This document shows, in pieces, positions 45,680 through 55,769 of a DNA stretch of 64,000 bases (within the stretch, counting starts at the first letter, position 1; each line of letters begins with the position of its first letter). Origin of the DNA: Nitzschia sp. DOCU1 (Eukaryota; Bacillariophyta; Bacillariophyceae; Bacillariales; Bacillariaceae); assembly GCA_951394045.1 (NCBI GenBank), contig OX595990.1, positions 2,410,549-2,474,548 on the forward strand, read 5' to 3'. The notes below the pieces were generated by a model. That model was not told where the DNA came from, did not search any database, and was given only the letters and a program-made list of their open reading frames with translations. The position numbers and the translations under genes are program-made.

Positions 45680-45718
45680 ACGGCAAAATGAAACGGAAAT
45701 ATCAAAAGCTGGGACTCC
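45680..45718 (-). repeat. Right terminal inverted repeat
   Basis: Reads inwards (minus strand) as GGAGTCCCAGC, then GATATTTCCGTTTCA; pairs with 41739-41776. Confidence 0.85.
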
Positions 45719-46128
45719 ATATTTCTTAGATAAAGTTAGTTACCTAGAATATGAAAATATATTATTTCTCATAGTCGAATGCTTACATTTTTTAGGAGAG
45801 GGGGTACGGGAATATGGAGGATACTTCAATCCAAAAAGTACAGACGGTATGCTAAGATCCCATTTTTCCCCCGTGTGATCTTTTGTCAACTCTCTACTGT
45901 TTCATCGTCCTTCTTCGCTTGTGACAGGGGAGTGTTTTCCGTCAATCTGTCAAATTGATGGAAGGCTAGTAGAACAAGTGTTCTATGTTTCGTTTTGCCT
46001 CTACCACTGCCGCCACCAGCTATCATAAAATTGCAAACCACAAGTGAAATGGTCGAAAAGGCAAAACTAAGGCGGTTCGTCGTGTACTTGCAAGTATTCC
46101 ATACTTTCCTCTCTCGCCTTGCAATGGC
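45719..46128. other. Right flank of transposon and 5' side of the GNAT gene
   Basis: 410 bp. It probably contains the promoter and a short first exon of the GNAT gene, because that frame has no in-frame ATG downstream of a stop near 46044. The exon itself is not identified. Confidence 0.45.
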
Positions 46129-46662
46129 GCTGAAGTCACGATTCGGCCGGCTACCCCAGGAGATCAGGTGGCAATCTGTGCCCTGGTAATTCAAAACCAC
46201 CTGGCGTTGAGTCAAAACTTTCCCGAAGAGTACATCCGACAAGTGATGGATGTACCCAACGATTTTGGACACTTGGTGAACCCCCTCCAGTTTCAAAAAT
46301 CGCGATTTTTAGTGGCGACTGAGCCGGATTCGATGGTAGGTTGCGCTGGAATCATACCTTCTAATGTCAAGGCCGATCCCCATGCTTCACCCGATCATGT
46401 TGAAGTGGAATTGACGGCTGTTACAGTTGCGCCGCAGTTTCGGAAACGGGGGATAGCTCGTCGGCTCATTCAGCAGCTTATACAAGATGTGCTTTCTGAT
46501 TATGCTTGTCGTTGCGTTCACTTGGTGGCCCTGAAGGAACGAATGGCACCCGCCTGTCGGCTCTACGAATCTTTTGGGTTTCAACTGGAACGGGAAGAAC
46601 GAGTATTCGACAAACCGGTCACGACGGTTTGTTGTTATACACTTAATTTCCCTGACAAGTGA
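46129..46662 (+). CDS. GNAT-family N-acetyltransferase (5' end unresolved)
   Basis: The homologous frame is clear from about 46129, where it reads AEVTIRPATPGDQVAICALV, the usual GNAT beginning. The acetyl-CoA loop is VAPQFRKRGIARRLIQQLI (R/Q-x-x-G-x-G/A type), preceded by the VEVELTAVTV strand, and followed by the LYESFGFQLEREE block typical of the fold. The protein would transfer acetyl from acetyl-CoA to an amine; the substrate cannot be told. About 178 codons are visible. No in-frame ATG exists between the conserved start and an upstream stop near 46044, so a first exon lies further left or the assembly has a one-base error (an ATG at 46123 is out of frame). It sits just outside the transposon's right end. 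Confidence 0.75.
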   Translation, partial: AEVTIRPATPGDQVAICALVIQNHLALSQNFPEEYIRQVMDVPNDFGHLVNPLQFQKSRFLVATEPDSMVGCAGIIPSNVKADPHASPDHVEVELTAVTVAPQFRKRGIARRLIQQLIQDVLSDYACRCVHLVALKERMAPACRLYESFGFQLEREERVFDKPVTTVCCYTLNFPDK

Positions 46663-46934
46663 CAAGCACTCAATTCGGATGGGTGAGTTGGAGTCTAAGT
46701 CTTGAGTTTCGTGAAGGGTTCAATATGAATCGACGTATCTATATTTTACAGCAGGCGACTGCACGTGTTACGGCGCGCTCTTTTGAAACAATGAAACAGA
46801 ACGAGATGCGGGTTGATCGCTAGAAGCAAATCATGGATGACGAAGGACGCGAGAACTGGATTCTTTCCAAAAGAATCCACTTCGCTCCATCGGGGCGTTC
46901 GGATGGGAGAAATAGACCCACGTTGGTCCAAATT

Positions 46935-48239
46935 TTAACGGCGTCTTCGGACATTCTTGCCGCCGCCGTCGTTCGAACCCAAGCCACGGCCACGCCGGGT
47001 ACCAGCTTTCTTATCGCCCTTGGGTGGAGGAGTATCGGGCTCAATTCGAACTTCTACCACTGTTTCTTCGGGTGTTTCCGGCACTGTTTCTTCGGTGGTT
47101 ACCATTTCACTTCCCGACACTGGAATGGCGCTAGGGTCAGCCGATGGAACCGCTGACGGTGGTGAGCTTGACGATGGCTTGCTGCTCGGTTTACTGGAAG
47201 GTTCAGAGCTGGGAGACTTGGACGGTTTACCGGAAGGTTCAGAACTGGGTAAGTTGGACGGTCTAGGAGAAGGCTCTGGAGAGATACTTGGGGCGGCTGA
47301 GGGTTCAGCCGATGGAGCGAGCGATGGCTTGCTGCTCGGATTACCGGAGGGTTCAGAACTGGGAGAGCTGGACTCGGTCGGTGCTATGCTTTCGGAAGGT
47401 TCGGCACTGGGTTCCAAACTCTCACTCGGGCCGGCACTAGGTGCGCTTGAAGACGAAGGTTCTGAAGACACGGACGGTCCCTCACTTGGTGACAAGGATT
47501 CACTGGGCCCCTGACTCGGTTCAAAGGACTCTGAAGGTGCGCCCGAGATCGATGGAGACAAACTGGGCTGCTGAGACTCAGTAGGACTGGGCGTTGGCAT
47601 TGTCGAGACCGTGGGTTTGCTTGATACAGTTGGTGGATTTGATGCCAAAGTTGGTGTATTTGAAAGCGACGGAGCCTGACTCGGCGATGTCGGCCCCGAC
47701 GTTGGATGCGGAGTTGGGGGTTTCGTTGGAAAACCAAGTGGTGGATAGGTGTAGTAGTATGGCGCCACGTGAGGTGTTTCCACGGGCGCATAGTAGGTTG
47801 GAGGTGTGTAACCTGGTGTATAGTCTGGCGCCACGTGAGGTGTTGGCACGGGCGCATAGGTTGGAGGTGTGTAACCTGGTGTATAGTCTGGCGTGTATGG
47901 TGGGTTCGTTGGAGGACTGTATGGAATGTCAGGTTTCGTTGGAAAACCAACTGGTGGAAAGGAGTAGTAGTATGGTGGGTGCGTTGGAGGACTGTATGGA
48001 ATTTCAGTGGGGACGCCCATGCCACTGTAACGCGCTATGGGCGTTGCGGGAGAAGGATCGATTTGCCGCCCTGGACCACTAGCAGGAGTAGGGGCCTCTA
48101 CCTCACCAAACGCTATCAAAACCCTGTCGTCCAGTCTTTGCTCTTCTTGCCCCTTGTCGCTGTTTGCATATGCATTGTTGACACTTACTAGAAGCGCAAA
48201 AAGGAGCAGAACCTTGGCGGGAAAAGTTTGGAGCATCAT
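46935..48239 (-). CDS. Secreted Pro/Ser-rich repeat protein with basic C-terminus
   Basis: 434 aa, one exon, with two adjacent ATG codons at 48239 and 48236. The signal peptide is MMLQTFPAKVLLLFALLVSV, then NNAYA. It is followed by Tyr/Pro repeats of two kinds: PYSPPTHPPYYYSFPPVGFP and PHVAPDYTPGYTPPTY (residues 75-190). About 180 residues of PS repeats (SSEPSGKPSKSPSSEPSSKP type) come next. The C-terminus is acidic Thr/Glu-rich, then strongly basic (KKAGTRRGRGLGSNDGGG, RRRR). There is no membrane anchor. The overall plan matches the secreted protein at 22624-24174, but this one lacks the globular C-terminal domain. The Tyr-rich and basic parts could serve cross-linking or silica/polyanion binding; that is inference. 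Confidence 0.8.
   Translation of the reverse strand: MMLQTFPAKVLLLFALLVSVNNAYANSDKGQEEQRLDDRVLIAFGEVEAPTPASGPGRQIDPSPATPIARYSGMGVPTEIPYSPPTHPPYYYSFPPVGFPTKPDIPYSPPTNPPYTPDYTPGYTPPTYAPVPTPHVAPDYTPGYTPPTYYAPVETPHVAPYYYTYPPLGFPTKPPTPHPTSGPTSPSQAPSLSNTPTLASNPPTVSSKPTVSTMPTPSPTESQQPSLSPSISGAPSESFEPSQGPSESLSPSEGPSVSSEPSSSSAPSAGPSESLEPSAEPSESIAPTESSSPSSEPSGNPSSKPSLAPSAEPSAAPSISPEPSPRPSNLPSSEPSGKPSKSPSSEPSSKPSSKPSSSSPPSAVPSADPSAIPVSGSEMVTTEETVPETPEETVVEVRIEPDTPPPKGDKKAGTRRGRGLGSNDGGGKNVRRRR
47708..48010 (-). repeat. Coding repeats (YSPPTxPPY, PHVAPDYTPGYTPPTY, PPxGFPTKP)
   Basis: About 60 bp units recur two to three times in the Tyr/Pro region of the secreted protein, nearly identical at DNA level (for example around 47760-47830 and 47830-47890). 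Local duplication is the likely source. Confidence 0.8.
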
Positions 48240-48990
48240 TATCGACCACCCAAAAAGCTTTTAGAAGGAAAGAAATATGGAATCTTCTTTTGATGAACGC
48301 CGATTGAAAAACTTCTTGAAAATGATGCAATGAAGCGTTGATTGCAGGAGAGGAAAACAATGTGAGAAAAAATGAAGGAACGAGCGGTTCGGCGAGCGAA
48401 GTAGTTCCTGGTATGACGGGCGCGCCCTTTATTAACGTCTCTATTGAAATACTTAATGTTTTTAAACGGATGCTTCATCCCATTGTATTAAATCAAGCAT
48501 ACTTAAGGCTGACCGGCGTCCCACTATCGGAAATTTTAACTGGCCGTTTCGTCTGTGGGCTGAGTTGTAAGTAACCCACATGATATTTTGCACGTGCCCA
48601 ATCTCGGAGAAATGGCGCGCCGGACGGGCATATCAGAGGGTGCGCAGCCAGACGGATAATATAAAAGTCTTGGAGCCGCCAGTCTTGATGTCCTTTAGGC
48701 ATTCAGCAAAGCACCCGGATCTGAACAGCTTTCCAGTACAAATCCAACTGGAGGCTGGAGGGAGAGGATGCCAAGGCGTCCACTCGAAAAAGACCGAAAT
48801 GATGTCGCAAAAAGACCCCGCTGCTGTGAGCTCCAGCAGCGAGCACGCGATGAGAGGATTGGATCCAACTACTCTCCGTAGAGCAGGGAGTACATGGCCA
48901 TAGCGGTTATTGGCTTTTTCCTTTCGTCTCTTCATCTTACATTTCTTGATCCATAGGCAGTGTTCCCTAGGCGTAGAGTGTTGAATCAAC
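48240..48990. other. Divergent intergenic region
   Basis: About 750 bp between the secreted protein (-) and the kinase (+). Frames of up to 119 residues on either strand overlap and lack domains. No gene is supported. Confidence 0.5.
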
Positions 48991-50482
48991 ATGAGCCACT
49001 ATGACAATTTAGATCCGGTGGAGATCGGCAAAAAGGCGTGGAAATCTGCTAGCCGCGCGGCTAAGCACATGAGCAAGCACTCTCGGATTGTTAACCCATC
49101 ACTCGAGAAATGCATCCCTCGATTCGAGCGCTCTGAGGTCATCCTTGGAGAGTTTCTGGGCAGCGGAGGGTTCAACGACGTCTACGAAGTCAAGCGCATC
49201 GATCTCGTTAAAAATCTGGAGGATGCGGAGCACGCGAAAAAGATTGCCTCTCCCTTACAGCAGGAGCACAGAGCCTTCATCGCAAAACACGTCTTTAGGG
49301 AGTCGTCACAGAATTGCCGATATGCAATGAAGTTTCTATCCATGGATACCATCGGCGACCCAGGCCGATTCTGCACCGGTGCCGCTGATCTTGTGGTGGT
49401 AAGTATGCTCCTCCGGTTGCCTCCATCTGGCTGATGTTTATCTCGTGACTCACATTCCCTGGTTGTCCATCGGATTTTGACAGGAGGCGAAATTCTTGGC
49501 CTCTTTGGAGCACCCAAACATCATCAAACTCCGTGGTATGGCTGCAGCAGGAACGTCTGGGTTTGCGTCAATGGAAGAGCGTGGTTATTTCCTGTTGCTA
49601 GATCGCCTTCAGTGCACTCTGGAGGATAAGATCGACCTGTGGCGTGACTACGACAACTCGTTGCAGAATGACAAGGTCGGAAAGAAGAGGCGATACTTTC
49701 TTGCAGAACGTCTTCATGTAGCCTTTGATGTCTGTGCTGCCCTCGATTACTTGCACGCCTCACAAGTTATTTACCGTGACCTGAAACCTGATAATATCGG
49801 GTTCGACGTTCGAGGTGAGTGTCCATGACCTGGAAATTTCCATAGCCCAACCTCTTTTCTCACTCGTTTTGCCATTTGTTGCTCAGGTGACGTTAAGTTG
49901 TTTGACTTTGGTTTGGCCAAAGAGCTGGACCCATCACTGAAGAGTGGAATCAGCGAGCTTTATGAACTCTCAGGTAACACTGGGTCTCTCCGTTACATGG
50001 CCCCTGAAGTTGCTAGATCCGAGCCGTACAATCTTTCAGCAGATGTATATTCCTTCGGTCTGCTGTTGTGGCAAGTTTGCTCGTTGGATTTGCCATATGA
50101 TGGTATGAATCGACAAGATCATGCTGAACTTGTCGTTCACGGAAATGAACGCCCACAACTTGATTCGTCGTGGAGTACCCCGCTCCGAATTCTCATGAAA
50201 CGTGCATGGGAACCAGATCCATTGGTCCGACCATCCATGGATTCCATTTACAAAATTCTACGCCGGGAAATTTGCGCTCTGCGAGATGGAGATGATAGCG
50301 GATTGGAGCACACAAAGAGAAGGTCCACCTTCGTTCTGAACCGTGATTCGGCGGCGTCGAACGACGATGCCGGAGCTCGAGCTAATAAGAGGGCGGCTCG
50401 TCAGAAGGGAGCCAACCCCGAGGCTTCGCGAATAAAAGGAAGCATATTAGACCAAGAGGCCGTTGAGGGACGATCGGGCTAG
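48991..50482 (+). CDS. Protein kinase, TKL-like
   Basis: Three exons (48991-49398, 49484-49814, 49887-50482) with introns of 85 and 72 bp give 444 aa. Kinase motifs are complete: Gly loop FLGSGGFNDVYEVK, Lys in RYAMKFL, the alpha-C Glu in VVEAKFLASLEHPNIIKL, YRDLKPDNIGF (catalytic Asp), FDFGLAK, and YMAPEVARSEPYNLSADVYS. The HRD has Tyr in place of His (YRD). The APE segment and the SFGLLLWQVCSLDLPYDG block fit tyrosine kinase-like Ser/Thr kinases. A roughly 30-residue insert with Lys/Glu lies between the Gly loop and the Lys. The last 80 residues are basic and low-complexity. It has no signal peptide or membrane segment, so it is probably cytosolic. Target unknown. Confidence 0.88.
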
Positions 50483-51577
50483 GTGGTGTTGATTGGGTAA
50501 TGCTGGTTCTCTTGCCTCGTGGACTATGTACCACCTTGAGTGCCTCGGTCAGTAAGCTCTAACGCTCAAATTTTACGTGTCCAACTATTAGAACGTTCAT
50601 GTTGCGTACGCTTTTAATCCGCTCTGGAAGCGAGTTCAGAAGGAGGGGCAAAAGCAAGTCCAACGGATTTAGGTGGAGATGGTGACAGAAAGTACCTTGC
50701 AAAAGAATCCGATAGACCGATGCCGATTTTCTAGCTAGAGAACAAAATGGATACATTGTCACCTAGTGCCCTGGGCGAGCTTTGATACAAGCAATAATAG
50801 CCGAGGACCAGACACGCTTGTTCTGCCAAAGCAGCTCCTATTCTTCGAAATTCGACAAGCAGGAGACCTAGAAGGCTCTTGACGTGCAAAGTCTTCCTTG
50901 GATGCACCTAAGGTATCTAGCTACGAGTAGAGCAGTAGACATTCCCAGGGAATGATCCTGCATCTCCCATAGTCCTTGGTATTTCCTTTGCATCATCCTG
51001 ACATTGCCTGAAGAAAAAGGGGACAGTAGGATTTGCATTCGAATGAGTCATAATGGGATGACTCTTCTTCTCTAGAAAAAGAAAGAAAAGACATCAAATA
51101 GACCCAAAAACAACTACCAAGAACGGCAAACTATGAAAAAAGAAATAGTGGTATAGGTGACAGCGTAATCCTCGCACTCTCAAGGGTCGATCTCGGTTCA
51201 GCAAGGACGCGGACAGCAAGCGTCTGATAACATGCCTACCGGTAGTAGAGATTCTTTAACTCCACGTGTAAATGCAGTCATTGATTCGAACGAGTCCTTT
51301 TTAACGTACAAATTTAACCGCCCAATTTCAAATTCTCGATTTATTGCCACACTCTCGCTCATCTTTTGCCTCTCTCTCTTATTTCGCACCTTAATCGTCC
51401 AGCAAATCCTTTGATCTTACAATGGCGTAGAGGGTCCTGGAAGCCTCCAATAGCGCCATAGATACCGTTTCTCTACGTTGTTAATCCAGTGGACTTATTT
51501 GAGCTGTCTCTTTCTTTTCTCGTTGTGCAACCTTGAGTTAATAAATCCCTTTCGTTTCCTGGACGTGCCTACGAAGT
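50483..51577. other. Intergenic region, no gene seen
   Basis: About 1.1 kb between two plus-strand genes. Only short frames without domains on either strand (60-94 residues). The stretch 51500-51577 is the likely 5' untranslated region of the next gene. Confidence 0.5.
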
Positions 51578-52897
51578 ATGCGACACTGCTACTTGAAACT
51601 ACTGTCAACCTCGGCACTTCTTACATTGGGTGTAATTTTAACGATCATTACACTTGGGACAAACTTGTTTTTGGCGTTGTCACTTCCTGGGGTAACTTCA
51701 CCATCATGGGTCACGCCGGAAAATGCTGTCATCGAGCAAAAGCAACGCCAGGAGGGTTATGAGGATTCCGAGCCTGACATGCTTCACGTGGTTACATCAA
51801 GATTTATGCAGCTACAGCCAGATTTGCTGGAGCTTGGAGAGGCACGTCTACGACTTTTTGAAACGTTTTGCTTACCGTCGATGCTCAACCAGCAAGCACG
51901 AAACTTCGTATGGTTCGTAATGACAGATCCTGCGCTCCATCAAAATCTTCTGCGTCGGATGAGAGATCTTTTGGCACCGTATCCAAACTTTTACTTGGTT
52001 TTAATGAACAACAAACTTGTCACTCCCCAAAATCTAACCAACTTGGTTGAAGACCAGCTCTTTGCGACGGGGGATATCGACCTCTTGAAGGAGTTGATGT
52101 TCGACCCCCACCGTACGATGTTGCTCGAGACTAGGTTGGATGCCGACGATGCCCTGAGTGGGAGAACTCTTCGACGTATTCAAGATGCATCTAGAACCCT
52201 ACCATACGATGCAAGTGGCTGGCAAGTTATTTGCAACAATCTTCACTACGAATGGCGCAATGACGAAATTACGGACCCGACGAACGCGTTCGTCAATACT
52301 TCGGGACAGTTGCGATTGGTGATGGAAGCTATGTGCATCACCGCCGGCTATACGCTGGTACGCCATCGACCACTAGGATCGATTGACTTCCCTCCCTGGC
52401 CTCATATAGGGCACCACGAAATAAATCGACTATGGCCTAAATGTATGGGGCACGAGAATGCGACGTCAGATTGTTGGATAAGGCTCCCAAAGTACCCCGC
52501 TGCCCTGCGATCCAGAACTGCAACGAGCGCGGGTATGAACCGGATTCAAGCAACATCCAAAGATAGTGTCTATGACAACCAAACCGATGTACTGTGGCCC
52601 TATGTTGAAAGAGACTTTGCCATCCTTGCAGTGGAGGCGAAAGCAACGTCAGAATATCTAAAGTCGCATCTGCCAGCCATCGTCGTGGACAATCTAAAGG
52701 GACAATGGTACGTAAAATGCATGGCTCCTTCTCTCATATCGGGACAACAACTTCCAATGCTTCGACTTACCGACTTTCCTATCCGTAGTACATTTGGCCA
52801 CAGTTGCAAAGACAGTAGCAAGGAAAAGCTACAAAGTCTTCTGGTCGCAGCAACAAACGGAACAGGCACCTATTTTTCTGCATTTCTGCATCGTTAA
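51578..52897 (+). CDS. Rhamnosyltransferase-like type II membrane protein
   Basis: Single exon, 439 aa. A short basic N-terminus precedes one hydrophobic segment (residues 10-35: LSTSALLTLGVILTIITLG), typical for a Golgi type II enzyme. The lumenal part has the order seen in the putative rhamnosyltransferase family (PF11316-like): VVTSRFMQLQPDLLELGEAR, FETFCLPSMLNQQARNFVWF, VMTDPALHQNL, then ETRLDADDALSGRTLRRIQD. The LDADDAL run may supply the metal-binding DxD. Several NxS/T sites occur (NLT, NTS, NAT, NQT). The family assignment rests on these blocks and I would not fix the sugar. It would add a sugar to a glycan in the secretory pathway. The 5' upstream region contains overlapping short frames of no value. 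Confidence 0.62.
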   Translation: MRHCYLKLLSTSALLTLGVILTIITLGTNLFLALSLPGVTSPSWVTPENAVIEQKQRQEGYEDSEPDMLHVVTSRFMQLQPDLLELGEARLRLFETFCLPSMLNQQARNFVWFVMTDPALHQNLLRRMRDLLAPYPNFYLVLMNNKLVTPQNLTNLVEDQLFATGDIDLLKELMFDPHRTMLLETRLDADDALSGRTLRRIQDASRTLPYDASGWQVICNNLHYEWRNDEITDPTNAFVNTSGQLRLVMEAMCITAGYTLVRHRPLGSIDFPPWPHIGHHEINRLWPKCMGHENATSDCWIRLPKYPAALRSRTATSAGMNRIQATSKDSVYDNQTDVLWPYVERDFAILAVEAKATSEYLKSHLPAIVVDNLKGQWYVKCMAPSLISGQQLPMLRLTDFPIRSTFGHSCKDSSKEKLQSLLVAATNGTGTYFSAFLHR

Positions 52898-53899
52898 GCT
52901 AGTATACACCAGCGGGCTGTGTCCAGCGTGATTCAAGCAGGTACTTCTAGAATTGTTGTGCATTCTTCTCTTCATCTTGTAGTATATCTATTTGGTTGGA
53001 ATTCCTCAAATCCACGCGCTCTCCCTTCTACTCGAGTAGCTAGTGAAAAGTCGCAGGAGATCGCGAACGAAATTCTCTATCGAAGAAGTGGCCCGTTTTC
53101 AGACTAGTTCCTGAAAGTGGGGAGCCCCTTCATTTGTAGAATGAATCGTCTGCTACTGACGCCGAGCAGTTGAAAGGCAACTATTGACCAATGCCGCCGC
53201 AAACCCGCAACGAATAATAGGTAATACCGGTAGTTTGTTGTCAGGAATCCAAGGCATAGCACCTTCGAAATACACAGTCATCGCATGCCGCCGATCGCTG
53301 TGGTCGTAGTGGTCAGTCGGTTTCGGCCGACGATCGATCGACCGGCGGCGGCGAACTCGATGTGACCTGAGGAGGCAGCGATGCGTGCGTACCAGGTACG
53401 AATCTGGAGTGAATCACTAGTTGATGTCCCCAGCTTCGCTTCAATATATATGGCTGGATGGCTTATTCGCGACTTTACCGGGAGCGAAAAACCGGTATGC
53501 TTGGAGAACCGGAAAATATTTCATTCCGTCGGAGTAGTGGAAAGCTCCCAAGGTTATTCTCTGACGTCCTTCCCTGTATTTAACGATCCCATGACTTTTG
53601 CATTCTCTTCATCGTTGGCATTACGGCCACGTCGATCCACCAAGGTCTCCGACTGGAAAGCCAGGTAGAAATCTACGACGTGTTCCTACCGGTTCCTCGG
53701 ATCATTTCCGGTATCACTTGGCACTCCTGCTTGCGATTAGGGGATCGGCCACACACCCAAGTACGACGGCGCCGCTGCCAGCAACGCATCTCGACAACAA
53801 GATTCCGGTTTTCTTGTTTGTGAAGAGGACCCATCAACATCTCACAAAAAGCAAAACAAGACCTTTGCAGCTCACTCCCCGTAATAACCACGCATTGCA
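52898..53899. other. Intergenic region, no gene seen
   Basis: About 1.0 kb. Small frames at 53381-53668 and 53598-53903 overlap and carry no recognisable domain. The sequence includes palindrome-like CGATCGATCGACCGG near 53331-53345, possibly fortuitous. Confidence 0.5.
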
Positions 53900-55030
53900 A
53901 TGACGACTGTTTACTATGTAGATGCCATGCCGGGGCAAATCATCCGTCAGCAACCCCAATCGAACGCCTTGCCCAGTAAGGTTCTCGATTACGACCAGGA
54001 CGACGACGATGATGCATCGTCCACGTCCACTATCTCCAGTGATGGGGATAATGAAGACTATGACAACGATGAAGACTCTGCTTATTCATCGGAGTCCGAA
54101 ACTATGGTTGACGAGATTGAAGCCAGAATAGAAGCCTTTGCTACTGTGGGAACCACTCCCATTCTTGCTCAAATGGTCTTTGATTCGCACCTTTTCAAAC
54201 TCCCTAGCAACCAGAAGAAACGATCAGGAGGTGGTAGCGTCAGATCGATGCGTTCGTCTCCTTCTGTCGCCCAACCCGATGAGCCTGAACTGTTCACGGC
54301 GAGTCAACTGGCCAACATGCTTCTCGCCCACCGCGGTCCTCAGCGCGGAGGAGGCTTGAAGCGATCCATTTCTGATGTTGGCCTCAAAGACATGGCGAAG
54401 TACAAAAACATTTCAAGTGATGGCAGTGTCTCATCTCGTTCGACTGTTCGACCGACTTCACATAAGGAAATCAAACCATGGGATTACTTGGGGTCCTTGC
54501 TTGAGATTCAGGGCATCAAACATGCCTCCTTCAGCTACAAAGACATGGATAATGGTTTCTTCGCTCCGCTGGAAGGTCACCATTTTGCCCATTACGACAA
54601 CGAGATTGCCCAAGCGACACGCCTGGGTGACTTGGACACCATCCGCGCGCGCAATCGAGCTGGGGGCGACCTTCTTGCCTGCAACCGCTTCCGGGAAACG
54701 ACTGTGCACACTATCTGCCGTCGCGGTCACGCGCACCTCCTTCGCTATTACTTGAATGAGACGGACGTACCCGTCCAACTGGTGGACGATCTTGGTCGCA
54801 ACCCCTTGCACGACGCTTGCTGGACTCACAAGCCCAACTTTGAGCTTGTCAAGCTTCTCATTTCTACTTGCCCGGACCTGCTTTACATTGCGGACAACCG
54901 AAACTTCACTCCTCTCTGCTACGTGGCCAAGCCCTGTTGGGGAATGTGGAACAAGTTTTTGGAAGATAACCAGGACTTGTTGGCTCCCAGGGAACTCCTT
55001 GTGGAGCCTGCCGACCACTTGGCGTTTTAA
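53900..55030 (+). CDS. Ankyrin-repeat protein with acidic N-terminal region
   Basis: Single exon, 376 aa, ATG at 53900. Residues 30-75 are an acidic, Ser-rich tract (DDDDDASSTSTISSDGDNED). The middle is polar. From about residue 225 come ankyrin-type repeats: ARNRAGGDLLACNRFRETTV, then HTICRRGHAHLLRYYLN, DLGRNPLHDACWTHKPNFEL and LLISTCPDLLYIADNRNFTP. The repeats lack a membrane anchor. Similar ankyrin proteins, with a conserved 30-residue region before the repeats (PWDYLGSLLEIQGIKHASFS), are common in diatoms. Ankyrin repeats mediate protein-protein binding; no enzymatic domain is present. Function unknown. Confidence 0.8.
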   Translation: MTTVYYVDAMPGQIIRQQPQSNALPSKVLDYDQDDDDDASSTSTISSDGDNEDYDNDEDSAYSSESETMVDEIEARIEAFATVGTTPILAQMVFDSHLFKLPSNQKKRSGGGSVRSMRSSPSVAQPDEPELFTASQLANMLLAHRGPQRGGGLKRSISDVGLKDMAKYKNISSDGSVSSRSTVRPTSHKEIKPWDYLGSLLEIQGIKHASFSYKDMDNGFFAPLEGHHFAHYDNEIAQATRLGDLDTIRARNRAGGDLLACNRFRETTVHTICRRGHAHLLRYYLNETDVPVQLVDDLGRNPLHDACWTHKPNFELVKLLISTCPDLLYIADNRNFTPLCYVAKPCWGMWNKFLEDNQDLLAPRELLVEPADHLAF

Positions 55031-55769
55031 ACCATACGCTCTAGGGTTTTTAAAATACATTTTGGAATCAACGATGCCGTTTCAAAAAGGTCAACGAACA
55101 TGATTATTCTGCACCGAAAGGCATCGACCAACTTTAAACGATCTAATACAAGCTACTAGATGATATTTACTTGAATAATACCTTAGCAACGTGACAACCA
55201 TTTACCAATAATTTGAAACTTGGAAATGACGGTCGTGTTGGGATTTAACAAAGTAGGATAGTAGAAAAGTTCGGAACTGAAAGCCAATGCGTCGTCACGT
55301 TTTGTTTGGCGGTCGACTTTTTGCGTTTTTCTCCAAAGATACCTTCTTGGGCGTGTTTCCGACTGACTTGAAAGCAAGAGTATAGGTAGTAGCGGGTAGT
55401 AATGTCGATTCGGCAAAAGTAGGATCGTAGTTCTCCATGCGATTGAGTTTCTTTCTTTCCTACTTTCTTGCTACCGCATTTCGCGCTAGTCGTGATTTTG
55501 GCATTGCGGTCGTGATGGTCGAATTATATTTGTCCGTTGGGTCGTACTGGTCGAATGAATCGAACCGCATCGCAAAATCCGCCTCTCCATCCGTCGTCAT
55601 ATCATCGTCGCCATTTATTTTGATGGCCATCAAGTGTCAGAGGGGAATGCAATACCGTAGCCTAGAGGGTCCACATCCCTGCAGTAAGGTTTGGACAGGC
55701 ATATCCTTAGTAGTTTGCTAACATATCGGTCGTCGAGTCGCATTTGCGAAACGGAACAATTTGGCAGCC
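55031..55769. other. Intergenic region, no gene seen
   Basis: About 740 bp between the ankyrin gene and the WBP11/GYF gene. A 94-residue plus frame at 55437-55721 and minus frames are without domains. Promoter and untranslated sequence are expected here. Confidence 0.5.

Larger units (their letters stand above)
41739..45718. mobile_element. PIF/Harbinger-type DNA transposon, near full length (about 4.0 kb)
   Basis: Imperfect 38-39 bp terminal inverted repeats bound the element (left 41739-41776, right 45680-45718). Both ends start GGAGTCCCAGC when read inwards and share GATATTTCCGTTTCA, differing by a one-base indel and a few substitutions. Inside are a DDE transposase gene (+) and a convergent second gene (-), the two-gene plan of Harbinger elements. 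Flanking bases (TTAG on the left, ATAT on the right) do not give a clean 3-bp target duplication, so the ends or the flanks have drifted. Both genes show possible frame breaks, so the copy may be immobile. Confidence 0.8.

Noticed and set aside
41739..45718. PiggyBac or Mutator identity for the transposon
   Set aside because: No TTAA-flanked ends and no 8-9 bp target duplication; the IDD...GD...VE-like FG pattern and two-gene plan fit Harbinger better.
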